DNA of 45,701 nt from positions 1 through 45,701 of IMG/VR virus record IMGVR_UViG_3300009103_000919, one strand, 5' to 3'. This document shows, piece after piece, positions 6,921-15,726 of this stretch. Position numbers and translations under genes: made by a program. This DNA comes from a virus. Position 1 is the first letter of the stretch. Every line of letters starts with the position of its first letter. The notes below the pieces were generated by a model, which saw nothing but the letters and a program-made list of their open reading frames with translations, did not search any database and was not told the origin of the DNA.

Positions 6921-7151
6921 ATGAAATTAGATAAAGAAGAACTAGAAGAATTGACTCGTCTACATGGCACACTTCAGAAAAGCAAGATGGCCATTGGCGA
7001 TTTAGAACTACAAAAAGCAACACTAATCGACTCGGTTAGACAATTGAAGAAGGAGTTTACTGCGGCTGAAGACAAGCTGATTGAGAAATACGGAAAGGAC
7101 TCCATCATAAATATGCAGACCGGGGAGGTAAAACAAAAAGACAATGGCTAA
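6921..7151 (+). CDS. Small coiled-coil protein (76 aa)
   Basis: I use the ATG at 6921 and not the GTG at 6906, because 6906 would fall at the expected transcription start just after the promoter box. The product is a charged helix (KEELEELTRLHGTLQKSKMAIGD through AEDKLIEKYGKDS) ending in INMQTGEVKQKDNG. Proteins of this layout recur near Bacteroidota phage fibres, but the function is unknown. It overlaps the tail-fibre gene by 8 bases. Confidence 0.6.
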   Translation: MKLDKEELEELTRLHGTLQKSKMAIGDLELQKATLIDSVRQLKKEFTAAEDKLIEKYGKDSIINMQTGEVKQKDNG

Positions 7152-8532
7152 GATAAGCGACACATCCTCGTATCCACAAGCGGTAGTAACAGGCTCTGAT
7201 TATCTGATCGGGACTGATGTAGAAGATTCAAACAAGACAAAGACCTTCACGGTAGATAGTTTAGCGACTTACATGTTGGGAAGTTCAGGGTCGGCGTATG
7301 TTGTCCCTGTTTATACTTCGGCGACAACATTGAGTGATTCTATAATTTCTCAGGACGCTGCTGTTGGTACAAGGATAACAATTGCGGGAGCATTAACGGT
7401 GAATTCTGATGTTAGTTTAGGAACCTTGTTGACCTCTAATGAGGGAACGCTGACTCTTGACTTGGGTAGAGGTGCGGGTGCTCAGACCGTTAGGATTGGT
7501 GTTGATGATACAGATACTTTAGAGATTGAGGCTACTACAGCTCTTCAGGGTCCAATCAAGGACTCGACCAACACGTTGGGTGCTGCGGGAGAATCCTTGG
7601 TGTCAGACGCTAATGGGTTTGTTACTTGGCAGACTCCTTCAGGATCAGGCACGGTGACAAGTATTGATGTAGCGGGCGGGACAACAGGCATGACCACCAC
7701 AGGTGGCCCAATAACTACTACGGGAACGATAACTCTTGGGGGCACACTAGTTATAGCAAATGGAGGGACGGGAGCTGTTAACGCTCAGGGGGCAATAAAT
7801 GCTATTTCTCAAGTTGGTTCAGCTACTAATGAGCACATACTAACCAAAGATACCGCCACGGGTAACGCCTTATGGAAGGCTGCTCCCGCATCAGGAGGGA
7901 CAGTAACTTCAATTGCAACATCGGGGACTGTTAACGGACTGACCTTGACAGGTGGCCCAATAACTACCACGGGAACGATAACTCTTGGGGGAACATTAGC
8001 AATTAATGATGGGGATTGGTCGGGCTCTCAATTAAGTATAGCAAATGGAGGGACGGGAGCTGTTAATGCTCAGAATGCAATAGACGCACTTACTGACGCA
8101 GTATCAGCCTCAACGGGTCAGGTTTTGACTAGGAATGGTGCGGGAAGAGCATTATGGGCTACCCCATACTTTAAAGACACTGTTACAATAACCTCCACAT
8201 CTCCTGCATCTGCTGTTTATTCAGATACAATTATCCCGGGACTAACTTACACAATAACTAAGGATGGCGATTATGTTATATATGCCATGATAACATGTAC
8301 AATAGCATCATCAGATGCCAAGCCTTTTTCCCTTATGGTAGCAAAGAATGGCGTTGTTATTGCTAACTCAGAAACGGGGGACTTCAATAAGAAGAATGAG
8401 GCTCAAAGCCTTCAACTAACATTTCCTGTTGACGGGCTTGTTGCGTCTGATGTAATAGCTATTTTTGCTAACAGCGATGGGGTTTCCGCGACAGTAACTC
8501 TAGGGAGGATTCTTCTTCAGTCGTGGGTGTAG
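7144..8532 (+). CDS. Tail fibre protein with repeated TGGPITTTGTITLGG modules
   Basis: In the 462-aa product, the N-terminus (MAKISDTSSYPQAVVTGSDYL, SNKTKTFTVDSLATYML) resembles virion-anchoring ends of phage fibres. The middle holds two copies of a module with GTVTSI, TGGPITTTGTITLGGTL and LSIANGGTGAVNAQ. This is a triple-beta-helix style repeat common in fibres. The C-terminal ~130 residues (VTITSTSPASAVYSDT through ILLQSWV) form a separate jelly-roll-like head that is the likely receptor-binding part. The last 10 bases overlap the next gene. Confidence 0.75.
   Translation: MAKISDTSSYPQAVVTGSDYLIGTDVEDSNKTKTFTVDSLATYMLGSSGSAYVVPVYTSATTLSDSIISQDAAVGTRITIAGALTVNSDVSLGTLLTSNEGTLTLDLGRGAGAQTVRIGVDDTDTLEIEATTALQGPIKDSTNTLGAAGESLVSDANGFVTWQTPSGSGTVTSIDVAGGTTGMTTTGGPITTTGTITLGGTLVIANGGTGAVNAQGAINAISQVGSATNEHILTKDTATGNALWKAAPASGGTVTSIATSGTVNGLTLTGGPITTTGTITLGGTLAINDGDWSGSQLSIANGGTGAVNAQNAIDALTDAVSASTGQVLTRNGAGRALWATPYFKDTVTITSTSPASAVYSDTIIPGLTYTITKDGDYVIYAMITCTIASSDAKPFSLMVAKNGVVIANSETGDFNKKNEAQSLQLTFPVDGLVASDVIAIFANSDGVSATVTLGRILLQSWV
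7699..8078 (+). repeat. Two direct repeats inside the tail-fibre gene
   Basis: Nearly identical stretches (AGGTGGCCCAATAACTAC... and ATAGCAAATGGAGGGACGGG...) occur around 7699-7789 and 7948-8078. The second copy carries an extra in-frame segment between the two conserved blocks. DNA identity is high enough to allow recombination that adds or removes a module. Confidence 0.75.
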
Positions 8533-8861
8533 ATTGTACTAGATGTATTAACAGTGCTTGTTGTTCTCTAGTTGTTGAGGTTGATGAGGATGAGTACAAA
8601 TATTTTGAAAGCATAAATTTACACCATACCTTTGAGAGGTACACTGATAAATTTATTTCTGAGTTTCCAAGATTTAAGGATAAGCGTGACCAAATATCCT
8701 TGCTACATAAGGAGCTTCACGCTTATTTAAAGAAGGGGGATGATGGTCTCTGTGTGTTGTTGGATAGAGAAACAATGCTTTGCAGCATATATAACAATAG
8801 ACCTAAGGTGTGCGTAGATTACACAGTAGATAGGTGTAGTAAGATTAGAAGTCTTGAGTGA
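8523..8861 (+). CDS. YkgJ-like cysteine-cluster protein
   Basis: The 112-aa product has an N-terminal cluster C-x2-C-x4-CC (Cys5, Cys8, Cys13, Cys14). A later group of cysteines includes the family-like MLCSIYNNRPKVC. This arrangement matches the zinc/iron-chelating domain family typified by YkgJ, whose biochemical role is poorly known. The start is a GTG overlapping the fibre gene by 10 bases; no in-frame ATG lies near. A metal-binding role in virion assembly or redox protection is only a guess. Confidence 0.7.
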   Translation: MGVDCTRCINSACCSLVVEVDEDEYKYFESINLHHTFERYTDKFISEFPRFKDKRDQISLLHKELHAYLKKGDDGLCVLLDRETMLCSIYNNRPKVCVDYTVDRCSKIRSLE

Positions 8862-9084
8862 TATAAGGAAGATAGCGGTTGGCCCCGATTATAAGTCAGG
8901 GGCGATGCACTACATTGTAGGGCAGAAGATTCTAAACGACAGCTATGTAATCCATTTAATAAAGCACAACGAGAGGAGGGACTCTTTTGAGATATGGATA
9001 GAGAGGGCTGACGAGGTTGTCCTATGGAAGGAGTTTACTTCTACCATTCCGATATCTATTGAATATAATATTCACTTTCAATGA
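8854..9084 (+). CDS. Conserved hypothetical phage protein (76 aa)
   Basis: The product begins MSDIRKIAVGPDYKSGAMHY and ends ISIEYNIHFQ. It has a pattern of short strands (YVIHLIKHN, SFEIWIERADEVVLWKEF) suggesting a small beta fold. The best start is a TTG within the 3' end of the preceding gene, an 8-base overlap. From memory it recurs beside the double-GroES-like gene in Bacteroidota phages; its function is unknown. Confidence 0.6.
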   Translation: MSDIRKIAVGPDYKSGAMHYIVGQKILNDSYVIHLIKHNERRDSFEIWIERADEVVLWKEFTSTIPISIEYNIHFQ

Positions 9085-9644
9085 GGTCACCGCATTATTT
9101 CATAGCCAAGCCTGTGGGGGGAAAGCGATATGCTAACACAAAGTCTATCGGTGGTATCGACCTTATAGTGAGCACCTCTGAGGAGGACCATAAGTTCTCT
9201 AACCGGGAGGCTGAGGTGATAGAGCCACCGATAGGCTATGAGGGTCCAATAAAAAAGGGGGATATCCTTTTGGTCCATCACAACGTATTTAAGTATTACA
9301 ATGACATGAAGGGAAGAAGGCAAAGCGGGAAGAGCTTCTTCAAGGACGACCTGTTCTTCATAGAGCCCGATCAGTTCTTTATGCATAAGCGTAATGGTCA
9401 ATGGAGGGCGCATGACAGGTATTGTTTTGTGGAGCCAATACCCCCTAGGGATTGTTACATTATGAAGCCAATGGGTGAGGAGCCCCTAATGGGCAGGATG
9501 CTGTACCCTAGTGAGTACCTCAGGTCGATGGGGTTAAAGAGGGGTGACGTTGTAGGGTTTGACCCGGAGGTGAAATATGAATTTAATGTAGATGGTAAGA
9601 AGATGTACCGGCTGTATGATCATCAGATAACATTGTCTATATGA
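9081..9644 (+). CDS. Tandem GroES-like protein (two Cpn10-fold domains)
   Basis: The 187-aa product appears to contain two GroES-type barrels. Domain 1 (about 1-112) runs HYFIAKPVGG, NTKSIGGIDLIVSTSEED, GPIKKGDILLVHH and DDLFFIEPDQFFM. It lines up with this phage's own GroES (ILIKPV, TKSGILLSADD, AIKKGDEIYY, DDTYVVIVERD). Domain 2 (about 113-187) runs RYCFVEPIPP, PLMGRMLYP, GLKRGDVVGFDP and KKMYRLYDHQITL, with a shorter mobile-loop region. It is translationally coupled (ATGA) to both neighbours and lies just before the terminase genes. It is either a specialised co-chaperonin for capsid or terminase folding, or a virion protein that has reused the fold. The resemblance is visible but needs structural confirmation. 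Confidence 0.65.
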   Translation: MRSPHYFIAKPVGGKRYANTKSIGGIDLIVSTSEEDHKFSNREAEVIEPPIGYEGPIKKGDILLVHHNVFKYYNDMKGRRQSGKSFFKDDLFFIEPDQFFMHKRNGQWRAHDRYCFVEPIPPRDCYIMKPMGEEPLMGRMLYPSEYLRSMGLKRGDVVGFDPEVKYEFNVDGKKMYRLYDHQITLSI

Positions 9645-9925
9645 ATAACAAGGCGATAAAATTAAAGATAATAGCTGCAGGAGAGAAGGCAGTAAAGGAG
9701 CTGATAAAGGTAGCTCAGGAAGATATTATCAAGCCCGATCCTGACGATGAGTTGGCCGCAGACAGGTTGAAGAATGCGGCGGCGACCAAGAAGCTCGCTA
9801 TATTTGATGCCTTTGAGATACTCAGCAGGATAGAGCAGGAGCGAGAAAGTATTTTGATGTCAGAGAGGGGGGCATCTAGAACAGACACTAATGTAGGTTT
9901 TGCAGAAAGAAGGTCAAGAAAATAG
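9641..9925 (+). CDS. Candidate small terminase subunit (94 aa)
   Basis: The helical, charged product (KLKIIAAGEKAVKELIKVAQE, LAADRLKNAAATKKLAIFDAFEILSRI) directly precedes and overlaps the large terminase gene. In this location a helical protein under 100 aa most often is the DNA-recognition subunit TerS. The call is made mainly by position; no clear helix-turn-helix stands out. Confidence 0.5.
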   Translation: MNNKAIKLKIIAAGEKAVKELIKVAQEDIIKPDPDDELAADRLKNAAATKKLAIFDAFEILSRIEQERESILMSERGASRTDTNVGFAERRSRK

Positions 9926-12149
9926 ATTGTATACCGTATTAGAGGGCTATGTGCCATCTAGTGTTCTTAAGACTAAGAACAGGAGCAGGACTTGGCTTTA
10001 TGGATACAACGAGAAATATGACCTTGTTGTAATATCAAAGACCGGACAGATTGGAGAGGTTGTAAAGATATACGGTCTTGTTGTTGGACTACCAAAAACC
10101 TCCCATCAGTGGGAGGGAAAAAAGCAGGACTATTGGACAAGGCAGGATCTTCCTGAGCCTCTACAAAAAATACACTCTATATTCCAATGGAACGAGATGC
10201 CTGCCGCATTTAAGGACAAGTGGGTTGACTATATAGAGGAGGAGTTTGATCGTAGAGAGTTTGGTTATTGGTTTAAGAATAATGGTAAGCCAACTTACAT
10301 AACCGGGGCTCACTATATGTACTTGCAATGGTCTAGTATCGACATTGGCTACCCCGACTTCAGGGAGGCCAATAGGGTGTTCTACATATTTTGGGAGGCA
10401 TGTAAGGCTGACAATCGCTGCTTTGGGTTAGATTACCTTAAGATCAGGCGTTCCGGATTCTCGTTTATGTCATCGTCTGAGTGTGTAAATATTGGGACGT
10501 TAGCCAAAGATTCGCGCATTGGTATTTTATCAAAAACAGGACCTGACGCAAAGAAGATGTTCACCAACAAGGTTGTCCCTATTGCTAACAGGCTTCCATT
10601 CTTCTTCAAGCCTATACAGGACGGCATGGATAAGCCGAAGACTGAGTTGTCTTTTAGGGTTCCTGCATCTAAGATCACAAAAAGGAACATGTACGATATT
10701 GATGAGGAGCAGATGGAGGGGTTGGATACCACTATAGATTGGAAGAACACAGATGATAACTCATATGATGGTGAGAAGCTATTGTTCTTGGCTCACGATG
10801 AGAGTGGGAAGTGGCTTAAGCCGAACAACATCCTAAATAATTGGAGAGTTACTAAGACCTGTCTTCGCTTGGGCAGCAAGATAATTGGAAAGTGCATGAT
10901 GGGATCTACCTGTAATGCATTAGATAAGGGTGGGGGTGCCTTCAAGAAGTTATTTGAAAGCTCTGATGTGTTGAATAGGAACGCAAATAGTCAGACTAAG
11001 AGTGGTCTATACTCCTTGTTTATACCTATGGAGTGGAACATGGAGGGGTTTATAGATCGTTATGGCATGCCTGTGTTTAGAAGGCCGGAGAAGCCTGTTG
11101 TTGGTATAGATGGAGAGATGATAACCAACGGGGCTATTGACTATTGGGAGGCTGAGGTTGAGTCATTAAAGGATGATCCTGATGCGTTGAATGAATTTTA
11201 CAGGCAGTTTCCAAGGAGTGAGTCACATGCTTTCAGGGACGAGAGTAAGGCATCATTGTTTAACCTGACAAAGATATATCAGCAGATAGACTACAATGAC
11301 TCGATGATCAAAGAGCACTTCTTAACTAAGGGGAGCTTTCATTGGCAGGACGGTCAGAAGGACACCAAGGTTATATTTAGTCCTGACACAAGGGGTAGGT
11401 TTTTGGTGAGTTGGACCCCACCGAAGAACATGCAGAACAACGTCCTTGCTCAAAGGGGGGTCAAGCGTCCGGGCAATGAACACGTAGGTGCTTTTGGATG
11501 TGACACCTATGATATATCCGGAACGGTAGGGGGTGGTGGATCAAAGGGTGCGCTGCATGGGCTGACCAAGTACAACATGGATGACGCACCTAGTAATGAG
11601 TTCTTCTTGGAGTATGTGGCTAGACCGCAGACAGCGGAGATATTTTTTGAGGACGTACTGATGGCGTGTATTTTTTATGGGATGCCCATCCTTGTGGAGA
11701 ACAATAAGCCGAGGCTACTGTACCATTTTAAGAATAGGGGCTACAGACATTTTTGTTTGAACAGGCCCGATAAGCATTTCAACAAGTTATCTAGAACAGA
11801 GAAGGAGTTGGGTGGTATTCCTAATACATCGGAGGACGTTAAGCAGGCTCATGCTGCAGCGATAGAGTCTTATGTTGAGAAGCATATTGGTCTTGACTTC
11901 TCGGGGGCATACCGGGAGCCGGATGTGATGGGGTCGATGCCATTTACAAAGACGCTTATTGATTGGGCTAAGTTCGATATAAACAACAGGACCATGCATG
12001 ATGCGTCAATAAGTTCAGGTTTAGCTATCATGGCTACTCAGAAGCACCTGTATGTGCCTGAAAAAAAAGAATCAAAAATAAGCATTAACTTTGCTAGGTA
12101 CAGCAATAAGGGTAGAACGAGTGAATTAATTAGAAATGAAAGACGTTAA
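9900..12149 (+). CDS. terL: Large terminase subunit (DNA-packaging ATPase/nuclease)
   Basis: The product (up to 749 aa) pumps DNA into the prohead and cuts it. From memory it matches the Bacteroidota-phage TerL family: VLEGYVPSS and KTKNRSRTWLYGYN, then YITGAHYMYLQWSSIDIGYPDFREANR, then KIRRSGFSFMSSSECVN where the Walker A loop should be (it lacks the usual GKS/T), and TELSFRVPASKITKRN. The C-terminal RNase H-like nuclease contributes acidic residues in GAFGCDTYDISG and a late Asp in MHDASISSGLA. Two TTG starts are possible, at 9900 and at 9927; the latter follows the TerS stop directly and may be the true one. It contains one copy of the CTCCCATCAGTGGGAG hairpin at 10094-10116. Confidence 0.85.
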   Translation: MQKEGQENRLYTVLEGYVPSSVLKTKNRSRTWLYGYNEKYDLVVISKTGQIGEVVKIYGLVVGLPKTSHQWEGKKQDYWTRQDLPEPLQKIHSIFQWNEMPAAFKDKWVDYIEEEFDRREFGYWFKNNGKPTYITGAHYMYLQWSSIDIGYPDFREANRVFYIFWEACKADNRCFGLDYLKIRRSGFSFMSSSECVNIGTLAKDSRIGILSKTGPDAKKMFTNKVVPIANRLPFFFKPIQDGMDKPKTELSFRVPASKITKRNMYDIDEEQMEGLDTTIDWKNTDDNSYDGEKLLFLAHDESGKWLKPNNILNNWRVTKTCLRLGSKIIGKCMMGSTCNALDKGGGAFKKLFESSDVLNRNANSQTKSGLYSLFIPMEWNMEGFIDRYGMPVFRRPEKPVVGIDGEMITNGAIDYWEAEVESLKDDPDALNEFYRQFPRSESHAFRDESKASLFNLTKIYQQIDYNDSMIKEHFLTKGSFHWQDGQKDTKVIFSPDTRGRFLVSWTPPKNMQNNVLAQRGVKRPGNEHVGAFGCDTYDISGTVGGGGSKGALHGLTKYNMDDAPSNEFFLEYVARPQTAEIFFEDVLMACIFYGMPILVENNKPRLLYHFKNRGYRHFCLNRPDKHFNKLSRTEKELGGIPNTSEDVKQAHAAAIESYVEKHIGLDFSGAYREPDVMGSMPFTKTLIDWAKFDINNRTMHDASISSGLAIMATQKHLYVPEKKESKISINFARYSNKGRTSELIRNERR
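10094..10116 (+). repeat. Hairpin copy inside terL (CTCCCATCAGTGGGAG)
   Basis: A perfect 7-bp stem CCTCCCA/TGGGAGG with loop TCAG lies within terL, where it encodes part of PKTSHQWEGK. It is identical over 23 bases to the terminator hairpin at 40532-40554. It lacks a T tract on either side. Confidence 0.6.
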
Positions 12150-14568
12150 AATAAGCATTACATCTGCCGGATTTCCAAGCCAATTTGTCTCTGATTCAGA
12201 GAAGGCTACTGATGAGTTTGGCCTTCAGATAGGACAGGCTATACAGTATGAGTGGTTCAGGAGAGATGGCAATCAGTGTCGATACTATAATCAATGGAGA
12301 GACTTTCACAGACTGAGACTATATGCGAGAGGAGAACAGTCGATAGCTAAATACAAGAACGAGCTTGCTATTGATGGAGACCTGTCTTACTTAAATCTTG
12401 ATTGGACCCCTGTACCGATCATCCCTAAGTTTGTAGATATTGTTGTCAACGGAATGTCTGACAGGTTGTTTAAGGCTAAGGCTTTCTCTCAGGATGCAAT
12501 GTCACAGGCTAAGAGAAGCAAGTATCAGGACATGATTGAAGGTCAAATGGTTGCAAAGGACATGCTCTCGACAATAGAGCAGAACACCGGTCTTCAGATG
12601 TTTGTGACATCCCCTGAGGAGTTGCCTCAAAACGATGATGAGCTTGCCTTGTATATGCAGCTTAAATATAAGCCCGCCATTGAGATCGCAGAGGAGGAGG
12701 CTATAGATACCTTGTTTGAGGAGAACCACTACCTAGATCTTAGAAAGCGTTTTGATTATGATCTAGCTGTTTTAGGTATTGCCGTTGGCAAGCATGAGTT
12801 CTTGCCCGGGGCGGGAGTAAAGGTAGGCTATGTTGACCCTGCAAATGTGGTATATAGTTATACCGAAGACCCTCACTTTAAAGATTGTTTTTATTGGGGA
12901 GAGATAAAGACTATTCCAATTACTGAGACAAGAAAGATAGACCCTAGCCTAACCAATGAGGACTTAGAGAACATATCTAAATACAGTCAGTCTTGGTATG
13001 ATTACTTCAATGTAGCTCAATATTATGATAATGATATTTTTTATAGGGACACCTGTACTCTTATGTACTTCAACTACAAGACCACAAAAAAGTTTGTCTA
13101 CAAGAAGAAGATACTTGAGGGGGGTGGTAGCCGAGTAGTAGAGAAGGATGATCAGTTTAATCCTCCTGTTGAGATGATGGAGGATGGAAGGTTTGAGAAG
13201 ATCGAGAAGACCATTGATGTTTGGTATGAGGGCGTTATGGTTATGGGTACGAATATTCTACTGAAATGGGAGTTAGCGGAGAATATGGTAAGGCCGAAAT
13301 CAGCAAGTCAACATGCAATCCCTAATTATGTGGCTGTAGCCCCAAGGATGTATAAGGGAGCTATTGAGTCTATAACAAGGAGGATGATTCCTTTTGCTGA
13401 TTTAATTCAGATGACTCACTTAAAGTTGCAGCAGGTAATATCTCGAATTGTTCCTGATGGCGTATTCATTGATGCTGATGGCATCAACGAGGTGGATCTT
13501 GGGACAGGCAATGCTTATAGTCCGGAAGACGCATTAAGGCTCTACTTCCAAACGGGTAGTGTAATAGGTAGGAGCTACACTCAGGATGGCGACTTTAATC
13601 AGGGGCGAGTTCCGATCAAGGAGCTTAATAGCAACTCGGGAGCAGCTAAGACTCAGATGCTTATTACCAACTACAACCACTACCTTGACATGATCAGGAC
13701 AGTTACCGGCCTAGGTCCAAGGGACGCTCAGGTTCCTGATCCTAACTCATTGGTTGGCCTTCAGAAGTTGGCAGCACTCAACTCTAATACGGCAACCCGT
13801 CACATATTGGATGGAAGCCTGTATATCTATAGGACATTATCTGAGGCTCTATCCTACAGGATAGCAGACATATTGGAGTATGCTGACTTTAAGGATGACT
13901 TTGCCAATAAGATTGGCAAGTATAACGTAAGTATACTGACAGATATATCTGATCTGTATATCTACGACTTTGGTATATTCATCGAGGTCTCCCCGGATGA
14001 GGAGGAGAAGGCACAGCTAGAAGCCAACATTCAGATGGCATTATCTAAGAACGACATCAATCTTGAGGACGCTATTGACATAAGGGAGATCAAGAACATT
14101 AAGTTGGCTAATCAGCTCTTAAAGATGAAGCGGGTAAGGAAGCAGGAGAAGGAGCAACAGGCTCAGATGCAGATGCAAGCAATGCAGAGTCAACAGCAGC
14201 TTCAGTCTCAGAAAATTGCTTCTGAAACTGCAGTTGCTAAAATCCAAGCCGAGACTCAATCTAAGATACAGATCAAGCAGGCAGAGATTGCTTTCGAGAT
14301 AGAGAAGATGTCTAGTGAAGCAGAGCTTAAGCGGAGCTTGATGCAGGTTGAGTTTGACTATAACATGCAGCTATCAGGTATGCAGGCTGAATCCTTATCT
14401 GAAAGAGAGAAGTCTAGGGAGGATGCTAAGGCTAAGAGAATTAGTCAGCAGAACACTGAGCAATCTAATCTTATTAATCAGAGGAAGAACAATCTTCCTC
14501 CACAGATTTTTGAATCAAACGAAGATAGCCTAGACGGTTTTGATTTAGCTGAATTTTCACCTAGATAA
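12136..14568 (+). CDS. Portal protein
   Basis: The 810-aa product would form the dodecameric DNA gate at the capsid vertex. Position after terL (14-base overlap) and before scaffold and capsid, the size, and segments such as YEWFRRDGNQCRYYNQWRDF, PIIPKFVDIVVNGMSDRLF and YVAVAPRMYKGAIESITRRM support this. The last ~130 residues are an unusually long Gln/Met-rich coiled coil (QMQMQAMQSQQQLQSQK and following), followed by an acidic end. In other portals such extensions line the capsid interior or contact ejection proteins. Confidence 0.8.
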   Translation: MKDVKISITSAGFPSQFVSDSEKATDEFGLQIGQAIQYEWFRRDGNQCRYYNQWRDFHRLRLYARGEQSIAKYKNELAIDGDLSYLNLDWTPVPIIPKFVDIVVNGMSDRLFKAKAFSQDAMSQAKRSKYQDMIEGQMVAKDMLSTIEQNTGLQMFVTSPEELPQNDDELALYMQLKYKPAIEIAEEEAIDTLFEENHYLDLRKRFDYDLAVLGIAVGKHEFLPGAGVKVGYVDPANVVYSYTEDPHFKDCFYWGEIKTIPITETRKIDPSLTNEDLENISKYSQSWYDYFNVAQYYDNDIFYRDTCTLMYFNYKTTKKFVYKKKILEGGGSRVVEKDDQFNPPVEMMEDGRFEKIEKTIDVWYEGVMVMGTNILLKWELAENMVRPKSASQHAIPNYVAVAPRMYKGAIESITRRMIPFADLIQMTHLKLQQVISRIVPDGVFIDADGINEVDLGTGNAYSPEDALRLYFQTGSVIGRSYTQDGDFNQGRVPIKELNSNSGAAKTQMLITNYNHYLDMIRTVTGLGPRDAQVPDPNSLVGLQKLAALNSNTATRHILDGSLYIYRTLSEALSYRIADILEYADFKDDFANKIGKYNVSILTDISDLYIYDFGIFIEVSPDEEEKAQLEANIQMALSKNDINLEDAIDIREIKNIKLANQLLKMKRVRKQEKEQQAQMQMQAMQSQQQLQSQKIASETAVAKIQAETQSKIQIKQAEIAFEIEKMSSEAELKRSLMQVEFDYNMQLSGMQAESLSEREKSREDAKAKRISQQNTEQSNLINQRKNNLPPQIFESNEDSLDGFDLAEFSPR

Positions 14569-14586
14569 GCGTCTTTGTTTTTTATG

Positions 14587-14594
14587 TAACTTTG
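14587..14594 (+). promoter_or_regulatory. Promoter box (TAACTTTG) for scaffold-capsid genes
   Basis: TAACTTTG ends 16 bases before the scaffold ATG at 14611, in a T-rich gap after portal. It would give the capsid operon its own strong late promoter. Confidence 0.55.
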
Positions 14595-14610
14595 TATTAA
14601 ATTAAATCTA

Positions 14611-15705
14611 ATGGAAATTAAAGTAAGAGAAGTAGGTGGTTCGGAAGAGAAATCCGTACAGGAAGTAGAGAAGGAATTGCTAGATAAGCATGAAGAATCT
14701 ATAGATGAGACACCTAAAGAAGACGAGGTCAAAGAGGCCGTTCAAGAGACAAAGGCTGAAGAGCCTGTGGGGATGACCGATAATGACGTTCTTTCATTTA
14801 TTAAAGACAGATACGATAGGGAGATAGGCTCTATGGACGAGCTCCTAGCCGAAAGAGAAGCTAAAGAAGAGCTTCCTGATGATGTGGCTTCCTATCTAAA
14901 GTATAAAAAAGAGACAGGTCGAGGGATCAATGACTATGTTAGGCTACATAGGGACTTTGATTCTATGGATCCGGACTCTTTGCTAAAAGAATATTTCATG
15001 GCTACCGAGGAGGGATTAGACTCTGAGGATATAGAGGCCATGATGGATGACTTTATTTACGATGAGGATCTAGACGATGAGTCTGATGTTAAAAAAGTAA
15101 AGTTAGCCAAAAAGAAAACTATTGCTAAAGCTAAGAAGTATTTCGAAGAACAGAAGGAATCTTACGCTGCACCGCTTGAGTCAAGCCGGGGTTCTGTATC
15201 CGAGGAAGAGAAGAAGGAAATCGAAACTTATAAGCAATATATAGCAGAAGCTGAAACTCAGAAAAAGGAGGGAGAGAGAAGGAGAGAATGGTTCTCCAAA
15301 AAGACTGAAGAGTTATTTGATAGTGAATTTAAAGGTTTTGAATTTAAACTAAATGACGACAAGGTTGTGACTTTTTCTCCGGGTGACGCAGATCAGTTAA
15401 AGAAGGCCCAAGAGACACCGATGAACTTCATCAGTAAGTATCTCAACGAAGAGGGAATGATCACTGACGCTGCAGGATACCACCGAGCATTAGCGATGGC
15501 TATGAATCCTGAAAAGTTTGCCAAGTTCTTTTATGAGCAGGGCAAGTCTGAGGCGACTGAGGAGGTGATGCGTAAAACTAAAAATGTCAATATGACTGAG
15601 CGCAGAGCACCTGAGGTTACTTCTAAATCAGGGACAACTGTGAGGTCTTTATCTAACGACTCAGGTCGTGGGTTGAAGATTCGCAGTTCAAAAAACAGAA
15701 GTTAA
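14611..15705 (+). CDS. Probable capsid scaffolding protein
   Basis: The 364-aa product is very rich in Glu, Asp and Lys and largely helical. It has an acidic N-terminal third (EEKSVQEVEKELLDKHEES), a middle with DDFIYDEDLDDES, coiled coil around KEEIETYKQYIAEAE-type heptads, and a basic C-terminal tail (SGRGLKIRSSKNRS) suited to binding the capsid shell. Position between portal and major capsid is the classic scaffold slot. No protease motif is visible in it, so scaffold exit rather than self-cleavage seems likely. Confidence 0.75.
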   Translation: MEIKVREVGGSEEKSVQEVEKELLDKHEESIDETPKEDEVKEAVQETKAEEPVGMTDNDVLSFIKDRYDREIGSMDELLAEREAKEELPDDVASYLKYKKETGRGINDYVRLHRDFDSMDPDSLLKEYFMATEEGLDSEDIEAMMDDFIYDEDLDDESDVKKVKLAKKKTIAKAKKYFEEQKESYAAPLESSRGSVSEEEKKEIETYKQYIAEAETQKKEGERRREWFSKKTEELFDSEFKGFEFKLNDDKVVTFSPGDADQLKKAQETPMNFISKYLNEEGMITDAAGYHRALAMAMNPEKFAKFFYEQGKSEATEEVMRKTKNVNMTERRAPEVTSKSGTTVRSLSNDSGRGLKIRSSKNRS

Positions 15706-15726
15706 ATAATTTAAAAACGAAAAAAA

